Under the pieces are notes generated by a model. It worked only from the letters and a program-made list of their open reading frames with translations, made no database searches and was not told where the DNA came from. Below are positions 16,941-25,091 of a stretch of DNA of 64,000 bases, one piece after another. The position numbers were made by a program, and so were the translations under genes. Location: positions 372,001-436,000 of the forward strand of contig NZ_AORL01000010.1 in NCBI RefSeq assembly GCF_000383095.1. Direction: 5' to 3'. Source of the stretch: Sphingomonas sp. PR090111-T3T-6A. GTDB lineage: Bacteria; Pseudomonadota; Alphaproteobacteria; Sphingomonadales; Sphingomonadaceae. Position 1 is the stretch's first letter. Each line of letters begins with the position of its first letter.

Positions 16941-18227
16941 ATGACGGCGCTGCAACCCACCATCCGGCGCGGCAACTGGACGGACCTGATGGCGCCCCCC
17001 GTCCGCATTCCGACGATGGAGCTGTTCGACACCCGCCGGAGCCTGATCTTCGCCCATGCGGGTTTCATCATCTGCATGATCTTCCAGCGTTTCGGCCATA
17101 TGTTCGGCGGGAGCGCGCTGTTCTTCAGCCTGCCGGCCTTCGGGCTGCTGCTCGGCTGGGCGGTGATCACCGGGATCGCCACCGTGCGCGAGCGCGGCGC
17201 GGCGCTCTACATGATGTTCGCCGGCTGGACCCTGATCGCGACGCTCTATGCGCTGCTGGCGCCGGACGCGCGCTTCGGGACGAGCCTCACCTCGCTGCTC
17301 GCGATCCTGCTCACCTATGGCTTCACCGTGCTGGGGCCGGGGAGCCGTTTCGACCGGGCGGTGATCTTCCCCGTCTTCCTGTTCTACACGCGGCTCTGCG
17401 CGGTGTTCGGCATCATCCAGTGGGTGATCCAGTTCGGTGGCGTGCGCATCTTCTCCTTCATGCTGACAGTGCCGGCGATGCGCCCGGTGCTGATCGAATC
17501 CCAGTTCAACTTCAATCCGACGCTGCACTATGGCTCGTCGATCCTGCGCTCCAACGGCTTCTTCCTGATCGAGCCGAGCGTGTTCTCGCAGACGCTCGCG
17601 ATCGCCATCGTGCTCGATTATTTCATCCTCGGGCGGGCGAAATATCTGCCGCTCTATCTGCTCGCCTATCTGCTGTCCTTCTCGGGCACCGGCGCGCTGA
17701 CGCTGGCTCTGGCGGTGCCCTTCTACGCCTGCCTCTCGGCCAGGAATTTCGGGCGCGTGGCGGGGCTGGTGATCGCGGGCGCGCTGGGCCTCGCCGTGGC
17801 GAGCGTGGCCTTCCCCGAGCAGGTGGGATCGCTGACCAGCCGGGTGAACGAGCTGAACTATTCGGGATCGAGCGGCTATGCGCGCTTCATCGGCCCCTTC
17901 CTGCCGATCTCGGACCTGATGCAGGAGGGGCGCATCCTGATCGGCTGGGGGCCGGGCGCCACCGAGCGCTATCTCTACCATGTCGAGGGAACGGGCAATT
18001 CCATCGCCAAGCTGGTGATGGATTACGGCCTGATCGGGATCAGCGCATTCATCGTCATGTTCCTCGGCACGCTGTGGCGGCGGGAATATGCGATCCTGTC
18101 GGTGCTGGCGCTCACGACCTTCGTGGTGGGCGGCGGCTATCTGCTGTTCACGCCGATCCTGGTGCTGCTGATGCTGCTGTGCATCTGGTCCGGCCTGCCG
18201 GAGGAGCGGATCAGATCAGCCGGATGA
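16941..18227 (+). CDS. Wzy-like exopolysaccharide polymerase
   Basis: 428 residues with about ten transmembrane helices and a large periplasmic loop (from VGSLTSRVNELNYSG to the IGWGPGATERYLYH region), the layout of O-antigen polymerase/ligase proteins. GWGPGA followed by GNS...LV..YG..G is a family-typical stretch. It should join undecaprenyl-linked repeat units on the periplasmic face. Start chosen at the ATG preceded by GAGGAGGGG. Divergent from the hydrolase with a 191-base intergenic region, so it may have its own promoter. Its last 17 bases overlap the opposing small gene. Confidence 0.85.
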   Translation: MTALQPTIRRGNWTDLMAPPVRIPTMELFDTRRSLIFAHAGFIICMIFQRFGHMFGGSALFFSLPAFGLLLGWAVITGIATVRERGAALYMMFAGWTLIATLYALLAPDARFGTSLTSLLAILLTYGFTVLGPGSRFDRAVIFPVFLFYTRLCAVFGIIQWVIQFGGVRIFSFMLTVPAMRPVLIESQFNFNPTLHYGSSILRSNGFFLIEPSVFSQTLAIAIVLDYFILGRAKYLPLYLLAYLLSFSGTGALTLALAVPFYACLSARNFGRVAGLVIAGALGLAVASVAFPEQVGSLTSRVNELNYSGSSGYARFIGPFLPISDLMQEGRILIGWGPGATERYLYHVEGTGNSIAKLVMDYGLIGISAFIVMFLGTLWRREYAILSVLALTTFVVGGGYLLFTPILVLLMLLCIWSGLPEERIRSAG

Positions 18228-18438
18228 TGAGCGTCCAGATCGCGATGCCCACGACACCCGCCAGGCCCCAGGCGACGAAGGAGATGCGGCGCCCGCCGAG
18301 CGGGCGGACATTGGGCGACGTGCCCGAATCGATCGACGCCTGCCCGGCAGGAGAATTGGGGATCACGTCGCCGGAACGGGCGAGGCCGTCGGGTTTCATT
18401 GGCTCATCGCCCTTCAGGATCGGTGGATCTTCGATCAC
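18211..18438 (-). CDS. Small single-pass membrane protein, hypothetical
   Basis: 75 residues. The N-terminal half is polar and the C-terminus is one membrane helix (FVAWGLAGVVGIAIWTLIIRL) ending at a short tail. It converges with and overlaps the polymerase gene by 17 bases. An internal ATG at residue 14 (MKPDG) is an alternative start. Not recognised. Inner-membrane tail-anchored topology is all that can be said; a role in the surrounding locus is only suggested by position. Confidence 0.5.
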   Translation of the reverse strand: MIEDPPILKGDEPMKPDGLARSGDVIPNSPAGQASIDSGTSPNVRPLGGRRISFVAWGLAGVVGIAIWTLIIRLI

Positions 18439-18589
18439 CCCCTGCCTCTCCGCTCGTTAATATTTTCTCTCATAGACCGAACGACCTTGCCGAGCGTTTA
18501 AGACAAAGGTCAAAAATAACGATGCGCACGCAGACGCCCCCTGCACCAGCATGGCACAGAGGGGCCGGCGATCCCAAGCGGAGTCTGGA

Positions 18590-19570
18590 TCAGGCCGGGG
18601 CGTCGGCCTCGATGTCGCTGTCCCGGTAGCGCAGGCGGGAGAGGAGGGCGCGGCCCGTCCAGCGCTGGATTTCGGCCGCGGCCAGCATGGCCCCGCGCTT
18701 GGCCGTGGGCTCCATGCCGAACGCGCCCCACATCAGTTTCCGGGCCGTGCCGAAGCGGCGCATGGTGAAATTCACGCGGCCGGCCTCCCACATGCCGCTG
18801 GCGCGCATCGATCGGGCGAGTCGCTGCCATTGGCGCGCGTCGAACCGCTCGCGGATCTCGCGATTGCCGGCGATGGCCTCAAGGCAGGGCTGGTGATTCG
18901 CCCAGTCGACCGAAAGCCCGCCCGAGGAACTGCCCGGCCGGACACGCAGCGAGAAGACTTCCGGCTCGTTGCCGATGAAGGCGAACGGCCCGCGCGCGGC
19001 GAGGCGGCACCAGAACTCCCAATCCTCGCTCAGCCGGATGCCCGCATTGAAGCCGCCGAGCGCCTTCGCCACCTCGGTGCGGATCAGCACATGGCCGCCA
19101 TTGGCGAAGAAATTGCCGCGCAGCATCGTCTCCAGCACGTCGCCGTCCGGGTAGCGATGCTGGGCGAGCGGCTTCTGCCCCGGATAGGGCGCCCCGCTCG
19201 GCAGGATCTTGAGGAAGGTCCCGAACGCGGCCACCGCCTCCGGCCGCTTGTCCAGCATGTCGGCCAGACGGGCGAGCGCGGTGGGGTTCAGGACGTCGTC
19301 ACCGTCGAGGAACATGACGTAGCGGCCGGCCGCGAGCGACAGGCCATGGTTGCGCGCCATCGACACGCCGGCATTCCTTTGCTGCACCAGCGTAATGCGC
19401 GGATCGTTCAGCGTGACGACACGCGCCGCGGTGCCGTCGGTCGAGCCGTCGTCGACGACGATGCAGCGCCAGTTCCGGTGCGTCTGGGACGTGACGGACC
19501 GCAGGCACGGCAGGATGAAGTCCGCCACGTTGTATGCGGGAATAATGACCGTAATCTCGGCTGCGGACAT
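18590..19570 (-). CDS. GT2 family glycosyltransferase
   Basis: 326 residues, GT-A fold: VIIPAYNVADFI, the nucleotide-binding VVDDGSTDGT, the DXD-type FLDGDD, and the acceptor LSEDWEFWCRL. No membrane helix. The start is the ATG at 19570, preceded by GGAG at correct spacing. It is transcribed away from the next glycosyltransferase across a 54-base gap that must hold both promoters. Expected to add one residue of the repeat unit in the cytosol. Confidence 0.9.
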   Translation of the reverse strand: MSAAEITVIIPAYNVADFILPCLRSVTSQTHRNWRCIVVDDGSTDGTAARVVTLNDPRITLVQQRNAGVSMARNHGLSLAAGRYVMFLDGDDVLNPTALARLADMLDKRPEAVAAFGTFLKILPSGAPYPGQKPLAQHRYPDGDVLETMLRGNFFANGGHVLIRTEVAKALGGFNAGIRLSEDWEFWCRLAARGPFAFIGNEPEVFSLRVRPGSSSGGLSVDWANHQPCLEAIAGNREIRERFDARQWQRLARSMRASGMWEAGRVNFTMRRFGTARKLMWGAFGMEPTAKRGAMLAAAEIQRWTGRALLSRLRYRDSDIEADAPA

Positions 19571-19624
19571 ATTTCTCCTTCCGAGGCGTTTGCACCGGGA
19601 ACGAGTAGAGGAACAGCCCCCGTT

Positions 19625-20608
19625 ATGCAGGTCAGCGTCGTGATCCCCGCCTTCAACGCGGGGCAGTATATCGAGGCGGCAATCGCTTCCGCAACGCAAC
19701 AGGACGGCGTTTCGCTGGAAGTCGTCGTGGTGGATGACCGTTCGACCGACGATACCCGCGAAAAGGTCCGCCGCATGGCCGCGGCAGACCCGCGCGTGTC
19801 GCTCATCGTGCTGCCGCAGAATGGCGGCCCGTCCGTGGCGCGCAACGCCGGCATCGCCGCCGCGCAAGGCCAATGGATCGCGCTGCTCGACGCGGACGAC
19901 GCCTATCTGCCGGGCCGGCTCGCGACGCTGGTGGCGCTGGGGGACGAGCAGCATGCCGATCTCGTCGCCGACAACATGATGCTGGTCGATGCCGGCGACG
20001 GCAGCGCCGTGCCGATGATGGCGCCGGGCTTCCTCGCCTGCCCGCGCGCGATCGACCTGCCCGAGTTCATCGCCCGCAACATCTCCACGCCGGATGCACC
20101 GCGCACCAATTACGGCTTCCTGAAACCGCTGATGCGGCGGGCGTTCCTTGCCAGCCACGGGCTTCGTTACGACGAGAAGGTGCGCTTCGCGGAGGATTTC
20201 GCGCTCTATGTGGACTGCCTGCGGGCGGGTGCGCAGTGGTGGCTGCACCCGGAGCCGATGTACCGCTATCTCGTCCGGCCGGATTCGCTGACGCAGGTGC
20301 AGACGACGGGCGATCTCGATCGCCTCCGCCGGCGCCAGCGCCGGCTGCTTTCCGAGGCGAAGGACCAGGGCGACCACGCCTTCGCGACGCTGATCCGCCG
20401 GCATCTGCGCAATGTCGATCGCTGCTATTATTATCGCGGCTTCACCGACGAGCTGAAGGCGAAGCGGCCCGCGGCCGCGCTCGGATACCTCTTCGGAGGG
20501 GCAGACAGCGTGCCGCTCGTCGTGCAGGAAGGCGCGCGGCAATTGCCGGTCGTGCTGCGCAAGGCGTTGCAGGGCGGCTATCGCCGTCCGGCGGGCGCCG
20601 CGCGATGA
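19625..20608 (+). CDS. GT2 family glycosyltransferase
   Basis: 327 residues. VVIPAFNAGQYIE, VVVDDRSTDDT and LLDADDAYLPG mark a GT-A enzyme; FAEDFALYVDCLRAG supplies the acceptor-side ED. It belongs to the same subfamily as the divergent gene at 18590-19570, and the two may be old duplicates. The stop overlaps the flippase start (ATGA), so it is translationally coupled to the flippase gene. Confidence 0.9.
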   Translation: MQVSVVIPAFNAGQYIEAAIASATQQDGVSLEVVVVDDRSTDDTREKVRRMAAADPRVSLIVLPQNGGPSVARNAGIAAAQGQWIALLDADDAYLPGRLATLVALGDEQHADLVADNMMLVDAGDGSAVPMMAPGFLACPRAIDLPEFIARNISTPDAPRTNYGFLKPLMRRAFLASHGLRYDEKVRFAEDFALYVDCLRAGAQWWLHPEPMYRYLVRPDSLTQVQTTGDLDRLRRRQRRLLSEAKDQGDHAFATLIRRHLRNVDRCYYYRGFTDELKAKRPAAALGYLFGGADSVPLVVQEGARQLPVVLRKALQGGYRRPAGAAR

Positions 20609-22113
20609 GCGAGGCCGTGGCCGCCGCGGAGGCGCCGTCGATGTTCTCCCCCGAAGGCGACGCGCAGGCGCTGAAGAAGCGATCCGCGATGGGCGCGGCG
20701 ATGACGCTCGCCGGGCAGGGGGCGAAGTTCGTGCTCCAGTTCGGCAGCCAGGTCGCGCTCGCGCGGCTGCTGCTGCCGCGCGATTTCGGCTTGCTCGCGA
20801 TGGTCGGCCCGATCGTGACGGCGGCGCTGCTGCTGACCGACCTCGGCCTTTCCGCCGCGACGATCCAGCGGCCGACGATCAGCCAGCGCGAGCTGTCGAG
20901 TCTGTTCTGGCTCAACGTGCTGATCGGATGCGGGCTGGCGGGGGCGGCGGTGCTCGCGGCGCCGCTGGCCGCCGTCTTCTACAAGACGCCCGCCGTCATG
21001 CCGGTGATGGCGACGATGGCGATCGCGCTGCTGCTCTCCAGCCTTGCCGCGCAGCATCTGGCGATCCTCAACCGGCGGATGCGTTTCGGCGCGATCGCGC
21101 TGATCGAGGTGGGGGCGCTGGTGGTCGGCGTGATCGTCGGCGTGACGGCGGCCTTCTCTGGGCTGGGCTATTGGTCGCTGGTGGCGATGCAGATCGCCAA
21201 TGGCGCCGCCACGCTGCTGATGGCGTGGGGCTTCTCCGGCTGGCGGCCGTCACGGCCGGGGATCGATCGGGATGCGCTGCATCTGGTGCGCTTCGGGGGC
21301 ACGGTGACGGGCTACAACCTGCTCGGCTATCTCATCACCAATCTCGACAATATCCTGATCGGCGCGCGCTTCGGGGCGGGGCCGCTCGGCATTTATGATC
21401 GCGCCTACAAGCTGATGTTCCAGCCCCTGTGGCAGATGACCGCGCCGGCCGCGCGCGTGGCGGTGCCGCTGCTCTCGCGGCTGGCGGACGATGCGGCGGA
21501 ATATCGCAAATCCTATCTCGCCATGCTGGGCGGCATCCTGGCGCTGACGACGCCGGGCATCCTGTGCGCGATCGTCTTCGCGAGGCCGGTGATCGTCGTG
21601 CTGCTGGGCGAGCGCTGGGCGGACTCCGCGCCGATCTTCGGCTGGCTCGGCGTCTGCGCGCTGACACTCCAGCTCCGGCAGGCGGTGTCGTGGCTGTTCG
21701 TCAGCCAGGGCCGCGCCGAGGAGCAGCTCAAATGGGGCGGGCTCGGCTCGGCGGTGGTGATCCTCGGTTATCTGGTCGGCATCTTCTGGGGGGCGAAGGG
21801 CGTGGCCGTGTCGGCCGCCATCACCAGCGGGCTGGTGCAGATCCCGATGATGTGGTGGGCGGTGACGCGCAGCGGGCCGGTCGGCCGGGCGGATGCGCTG
21901 CGCCTGCTCCTGCCGCTAACTGTCGCCACGGCGGTGAGCGGGGGCGTGCTGGGGCTGCTGTCCGGCGCCGCGATCTGGTCGAGCTTCGGCGGGCTCGTGC
22001 TGGCGGTGCTGCTGGCCTATGCGCTGTTCGGGGCGGCGCTGGCCCTGTTCCCCAGCGGGCGGGCGCAGATGCGCCGCGCGATCGGGATGGCCCGGCGCTT
22101 CCGCCGGGCCTGA
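20605..22113 (+). CDS. Wzx-type lipopolysaccharide/exopolysaccharide flippase (MOP superfamily)
   Basis: 502 residues with about 12-14 hydrophobic segments after a polar N-terminus. Family stretches include QFGSQVALARLLLPRDFGLLAM, the loop ITNLDNILIGARFGAGPLGIYDRAYKLM, and ILLG-type repeats; this is the WzxC/AmsL subgroup. It translocates the undecaprenyl-linked repeat unit to the periplasm. The start overlaps the upstream glycosyltransferase stop. It ends 4 bases before the convergent pyruvyl transferase. Confidence 0.92.
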   Translation: MSEAVAAAEAPSMFSPEGDAQALKKRSAMGAAMTLAGQGAKFVLQFGSQVALARLLLPRDFGLLAMVGPIVTAALLLTDLGLSAATIQRPTISQRELSSLFWLNVLIGCGLAGAAVLAAPLAAVFYKTPAVMPVMATMAIALLLSSLAAQHLAILNRRMRFGAIALIEVGALVVGVIVGVTAAFSGLGYWSLVAMQIANGAATLLMAWGFSGWRPSRPGIDRDALHLVRFGGTVTGYNLLGYLITNLDNILIGARFGAGPLGIYDRAYKLMFQPLWQMTAPAARVAVPLLSRLADDAAEYRKSYLAMLGGILALTTPGILCAIVFARPVIVVLLGERWADSAPIFGWLGVCALTLQLRQAVSWLFVSQGRAEEQLKWGGLGSAVVILGYLVGIFWGAKGVAVSAAITSGLVQIPMMWWAVTRSGPVGRADALRLLLPLTVATAVSGGVLGLLSGAAIWSSFGGLVLAVLLAYALFGAALALFPSGRAQMRRAIGMARRFRRA

Positions 22114-22117
22114 GGCC

Positions 22118-23134
22118 TCAGCCCGCGCGCACCATCTCGATCAGGCGCATCCGCGCCGCCTCGAGCTGCTCCACCCGATCGTTGAAGATCGCGTCGCCGC
22201 TCAGGAAGCTCTCGCCCGTCGCCGCCTTCTGGAGCGCGCGGGCGGCGGCGGCCACCTTCGGCCCGTCGAACGAGGAGATGGCCGTCTTCAGGAGCTTCTT
22301 GACGCCGCCCGGCGCCTGCACCGAGTCGATCACCTTCGGTTCATCGCGATAGCGGCGGGCGAAGTCGTCGAGCAACTCGCTGTCGGTCATCTGCGCGCCG
22401 CCGGCATGGGCGACCGTCCGCCCGCTCGCCTGCGTGAGCCGGGTGATGCGGTCGTAGCGGAAGGATTCGAGATGCGCCGTCGGCGGCAGCGCCACCGGCT
22501 TGTAGGGCAGGCCGAGCGACGAGGCCCAGTCGCGCCACTTGAAGATGCTGACCTCGGGCGAGATCATCACCGGCACCCACGGGATGCGCAGCGTATCCGC
22601 CACGATCGCGCCGTGCATTGCCTCGGTGACGACCAGCTTGGCGTGGCCGTAGCAGGCGAGGATGCGCTCGGTGGACCATTGCGGATCGACGAAGGCCATG
22701 CCCGCCTGCTTCGCCGCCTGTTTCCAGCGGCTGTTCACCAATGTGCGGTGGTGCGGCATGAACAGGATGGTGTCGCGCTTCGCCGCCCATGGCACCGCAT
22801 CCGGGATGCGGGCGAGCAGCGCGGCGCTGTCGGTGACGGCGGCCTGCGGCTGGCGGACCAGCGCCGCGGTGAGCGGGCCGCGTACGGCGAGATAATTCCA
22901 GTCCTCATGCCCCTCGGGGAGCGCGCCATAAGCGGCGCCCGAACCCATCACGAACACGCGCTTGCCCCTGGTGTCGACGTCGCGGAAGCGCGCCTGGTCG
23001 AGCAGGCTGCCGATGCCGACCATCACCGTGTCGGGGGCGGAGCGCACATCCTCGGGCAGCAGCCGCGGCCACATGAGTTCGTTGAGGTCGTCGCCGAAAT
23101 TGCCGACGGCATCCTTGTAGTAGACGATTTGCAC
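22118..23134 (-). CDS. Polysaccharide pyruvyl transferase family protein
   Basis: 338 residues from a GTG preceded by AGGA at suitable spacing. The start VQIVYYKDAVGNFGDDLNELMW is the typical opening of this family, with later GSGAAYG, VRGPLTAALVRQP and the conserved VTEAMHGAIVAD. Members transfer pyruvate from phosphoenolpyruvate to a sugar, forming a ketal that gives the polymer negative charge. This suggests a pyruvylated exopolysaccharide. The reading frame stays open upstream, but that part lacks family similarity, hence the chosen start. Confidence 0.88.
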   Translation of the reverse strand: MQIVYYKDAVGNFGDDLNELMWPRLLPEDVRSAPDTVMVGIGSLLDQARFRDVDTRGKRVFVMGSGAAYGALPEGHEDWNYLAVRGPLTAALVRQPQAAVTDSAALLARIPDAVPWAAKRDTILFMPHHRTLVNSRWKQAAKQAGMAFVDPQWSTERILACYGHAKLVVTEAMHGAIVADTLRIPWVPVMISPEVSIFKWRDWASSLGLPYKPVALPPTAHLESFRYDRITRLTQASGRTVAHAGGAQMTDSELLDDFARRYRDEPKVIDSVQAPGGVKKLLKTAISSFDGPKVAAAARALQKAATGESFLSGDAIFNDRVEQLEAARMRLIEMVRAG

Positions 23135-23438
23135 GAGCGATCCTGTGTTCGGGCTGGGGATGGCGAAGCCCTGCCGTCGCCCGATGGACGCCGACATCGC
23201 GCGGACTGCACCGCAGCATATCGGGCCATGCAAGGCGGCGGCTGGCCGCAAGCGGCGTGTCGTGCCCGAAACGCGCTTGCTTCCTTTGCTTCTCCACGAC
23301 GCGCGGTAACGGCCGGCCGGCCCTCCGGTTCCCTCGGCTGTCGCGATGCAGCAATAAGCGACGAACCGAGATGGTTCGCGGACGAACCGTTGGGCGATGC
23401 TCTCGAACGCTTCACCGGATGCGCATAGCCATGGGGGC
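23135..23438. other. Intergenic region between divergent pyruvyl transferase and acyltransferase genes
   Basis: 304 bases without a gene I can support. It should contain both divergent promoters. Open frames crossing it are extensions of the flanking genes without recognisable protein features. Confidence 0.5.
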
Positions 23439-24446
23439 ATGAGGCGGCTTTCTGGCCTTCAGTATGTTCGCGGCATCGCCGCCTGTGGCGTTCTGGCGTA
23501 TCACGCGGCGGATCGTGCCGGCGTGTGGCTGGGTCTCGGCGAAGCGGGCGTGGACCTGTTCTTCGTGCTGAGCGGCTTCCTGATGTGGGCCATCACCAAT
23601 GAGGCGAGCCGGCCGGGCACCTTCCTGCTCGATCGGCTGAAGCGCATCCTGCCGGGCTATTGGGCCGCGACGAGCGTGATGCTGGCGGGCGCGCTGATCG
23701 GGCTGTTCCCGGCGGTGCGGCTCAGCATCGGGCATGTGCTTGCCTCCTATGCTTTCCTGCCATGGATTTCGCCCAGCAACGGGCAGGTCTGGCCGCTGCT
23801 CGTGCCGGGCTGGACGCTCAATTACGAGATGGCCTTCTACGCCCTGTTCGCGCTCGTGCTGTTCGTGCCGCGCGGGCGGCAGCTCGGGCTGCTGACGCTG
23901 GTGCTGGGGGGGCTGGCGCTGGCGGGTGGCGTGCTGCGGCCCGAAAGCACCGCGATGCGCTTCTACACCGATCCGCATATCCTCGAATTTCTCGGCGGAT
24001 TGTGGCTGGGGTGGCTGTGGGAGAAGGGTGGGCCGTCGCCGGCGACGGCGCCGCTGCTGGCGCTCGCGGCGGTGCTGGGCTTCGCCGTGTCGCAGATGCT
24101 GCCGATAGGCTGGCCCAAGCCGGCGCTGTTCGGGGTGCCCGCGCTGCTGACCGTTGCGGCCGTGCTCGGCTGGGAGCGGCGGCCCGGCGGCATCGGCGGG
24201 TGGCCCCTGCTCGAAGGGCTGGGGGATGCCAGCTACTCGATCTATCTCTGGCATACGCTGGCCTTATCGGTTTCCGCGCGGGTGGCGCATATGCTGGGGT
24301 TGTCCGTCCTGCCGGCGATCGCGCTGCATGTCGTGGCCGGTCTGGCCGCGGGGCTGGCGGGATACGGGCTGGTCGAGCGGCCGATGATCCGGCACTTCGC
24401 CGCGCGCCGCCGCCGCTTCCGGAAAGTGGTCGCCGGCGCTGCCTGA
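23439..24446 (+). CDS. Acyltransferase 3 family membrane protein (ExoZ/OafA-like)
   Basis: 335 residues with about ten membrane helices. The conserved His of the family is in GVLAYHAADR near residue 22; FFVLSGFLMW and the late SYSIYLWHTL are further hallmarks. It moves an acyl group (often acetyl) onto sugars at the inner membrane. As the last gene of the locus it probably O-acylates the exopolysaccharide. The chosen ATG places the opening LSGLQYVRGIAA at the N-terminus; an upstream start at 23397 is possible but adds no recognisable sequence. Confidence 0.88.
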   Translation: MRRLSGLQYVRGIAACGVLAYHAADRAGVWLGLGEAGVDLFFVLSGFLMWAITNEASRPGTFLLDRLKRILPGYWAATSVMLAGALIGLFPAVRLSIGHVLASYAFLPWISPSNGQVWPLLVPGWTLNYEMAFYALFALVLFVPRGRQLGLLTLVLGGLALAGGVLRPESTAMRFYTDPHILEFLGGLWLGWLWEKGGPSPATAPLLALAAVLGFAVSQMLPIGWPKPALFGVPALLTVAAVLGWERRPGGIGGWPLLEGLGDASYSIYLWHTLALSVSARVAHMLGLSVLPAIALHVVAGLAAGLAGYGLVERPMIRHFAARRRRFRKVVAGAA

Positions 24447-24512
24447 CCGCCCGCGAGGTTGCTTTTTCGGGCTGGATCGTATAACGGCGATCAATTGAAT
24501 CGGAGTTATGAT

Positions 24513-25040
24513 GTGACGCACATCACCACGGGCGTCGAATATGCCCTGCACTGCCTGCTGTTTCTGGTGGATACCGACGAGGAGCAGCCGCTGGCCAGCG
24601 CGCGCGATCTGGCGGAGTTGCAGGGTGTTCCGGCCGATTTCGTGGCCAAGCTGTTCACCAAGCTCCAGAAGGCCGGCATCGTCGCCGCGACCGAGGGCGT
24701 GCGCGGCGGCTTCCGGCTCGCCCGCGCGCCGGAGCGGATCAGCGTCCTCGATATCGTCGAGGCGATCGATGGGCAGAAGCCGCTGTTCGAATGCCGCAAC
24801 ATCCGCAGCCAGTGCGCGCTGTTTGAGGGCGAAGCGCCGGGCTGGGCGACGCGGGGCGTCTGCTCGATCCATGCCGTGATGCTGGAGGCGGAGGCGCGCA
24901 TCCGGGATGTGATGGCCTCCCACACGCTGGCGAGCCTCGCCACGCAGGTCGCGTCCAAGACGCCGCCCGAATATCTTAGGAAGACGCTGGGCTGGCTGGC
25001 GGATCGCGCGCCGGCCCGCACCGTCCGCGCGCCTCGATAA
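24513..25040 (+). CDS. Rrf2-family transcriptional regulator with putative Fe-S cluster
   Basis: 175 residues from GTG at 24513, with GGAG seven bases upstream. Winged helix with the family stretch LASARDLAELQGVPADFVAKLFTKLQKAG and the wing GVRGGFRLAR. Three cysteines (about 94, 101 and 117) are placed as cluster ligands, but the spacing C-X6-C-X15-C is wider than in IscR or NsrR. It may sense NO, redox or iron state. Convergent with the NADH dehydrogenase-like gene, which it might control together with the following reductase; no target is proven. Confidence 0.88.
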   Translation: MTHITTGVEYALHCLLFLVDTDEEQPLASARDLAELQGVPADFVAKLFTKLQKAGIVAATEGVRGGFRLARAPERISVLDIVEAIDGQKPLFECRNIRSQCALFEGEAPGWATRGVCSIHAVMLEAEARIRDVMASHTLASLATQVASKTPPEYLRKTLGWLADRAPARTVRAPR

Positions 25041-25048
25041 GCGGCGAA

Positions 25049-25080
25049 GGCCGGCGCCCCGTTTCGCGGAGCGCCGGCCT
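25049..25080 (+). terminator. Hairpin between convergent Rrf2 and flavoprotein genes
   Basis: Perfect 9-base arms GGCCGGCGC (25049-25057) and GCGCCGGCC (25071-25079) with a 13-base loop. No long T-run on either side, so termination would be weak or bidirectional. Confidence 0.55.
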
Positions 25081-25091
25081 CGCCTGTCGCC

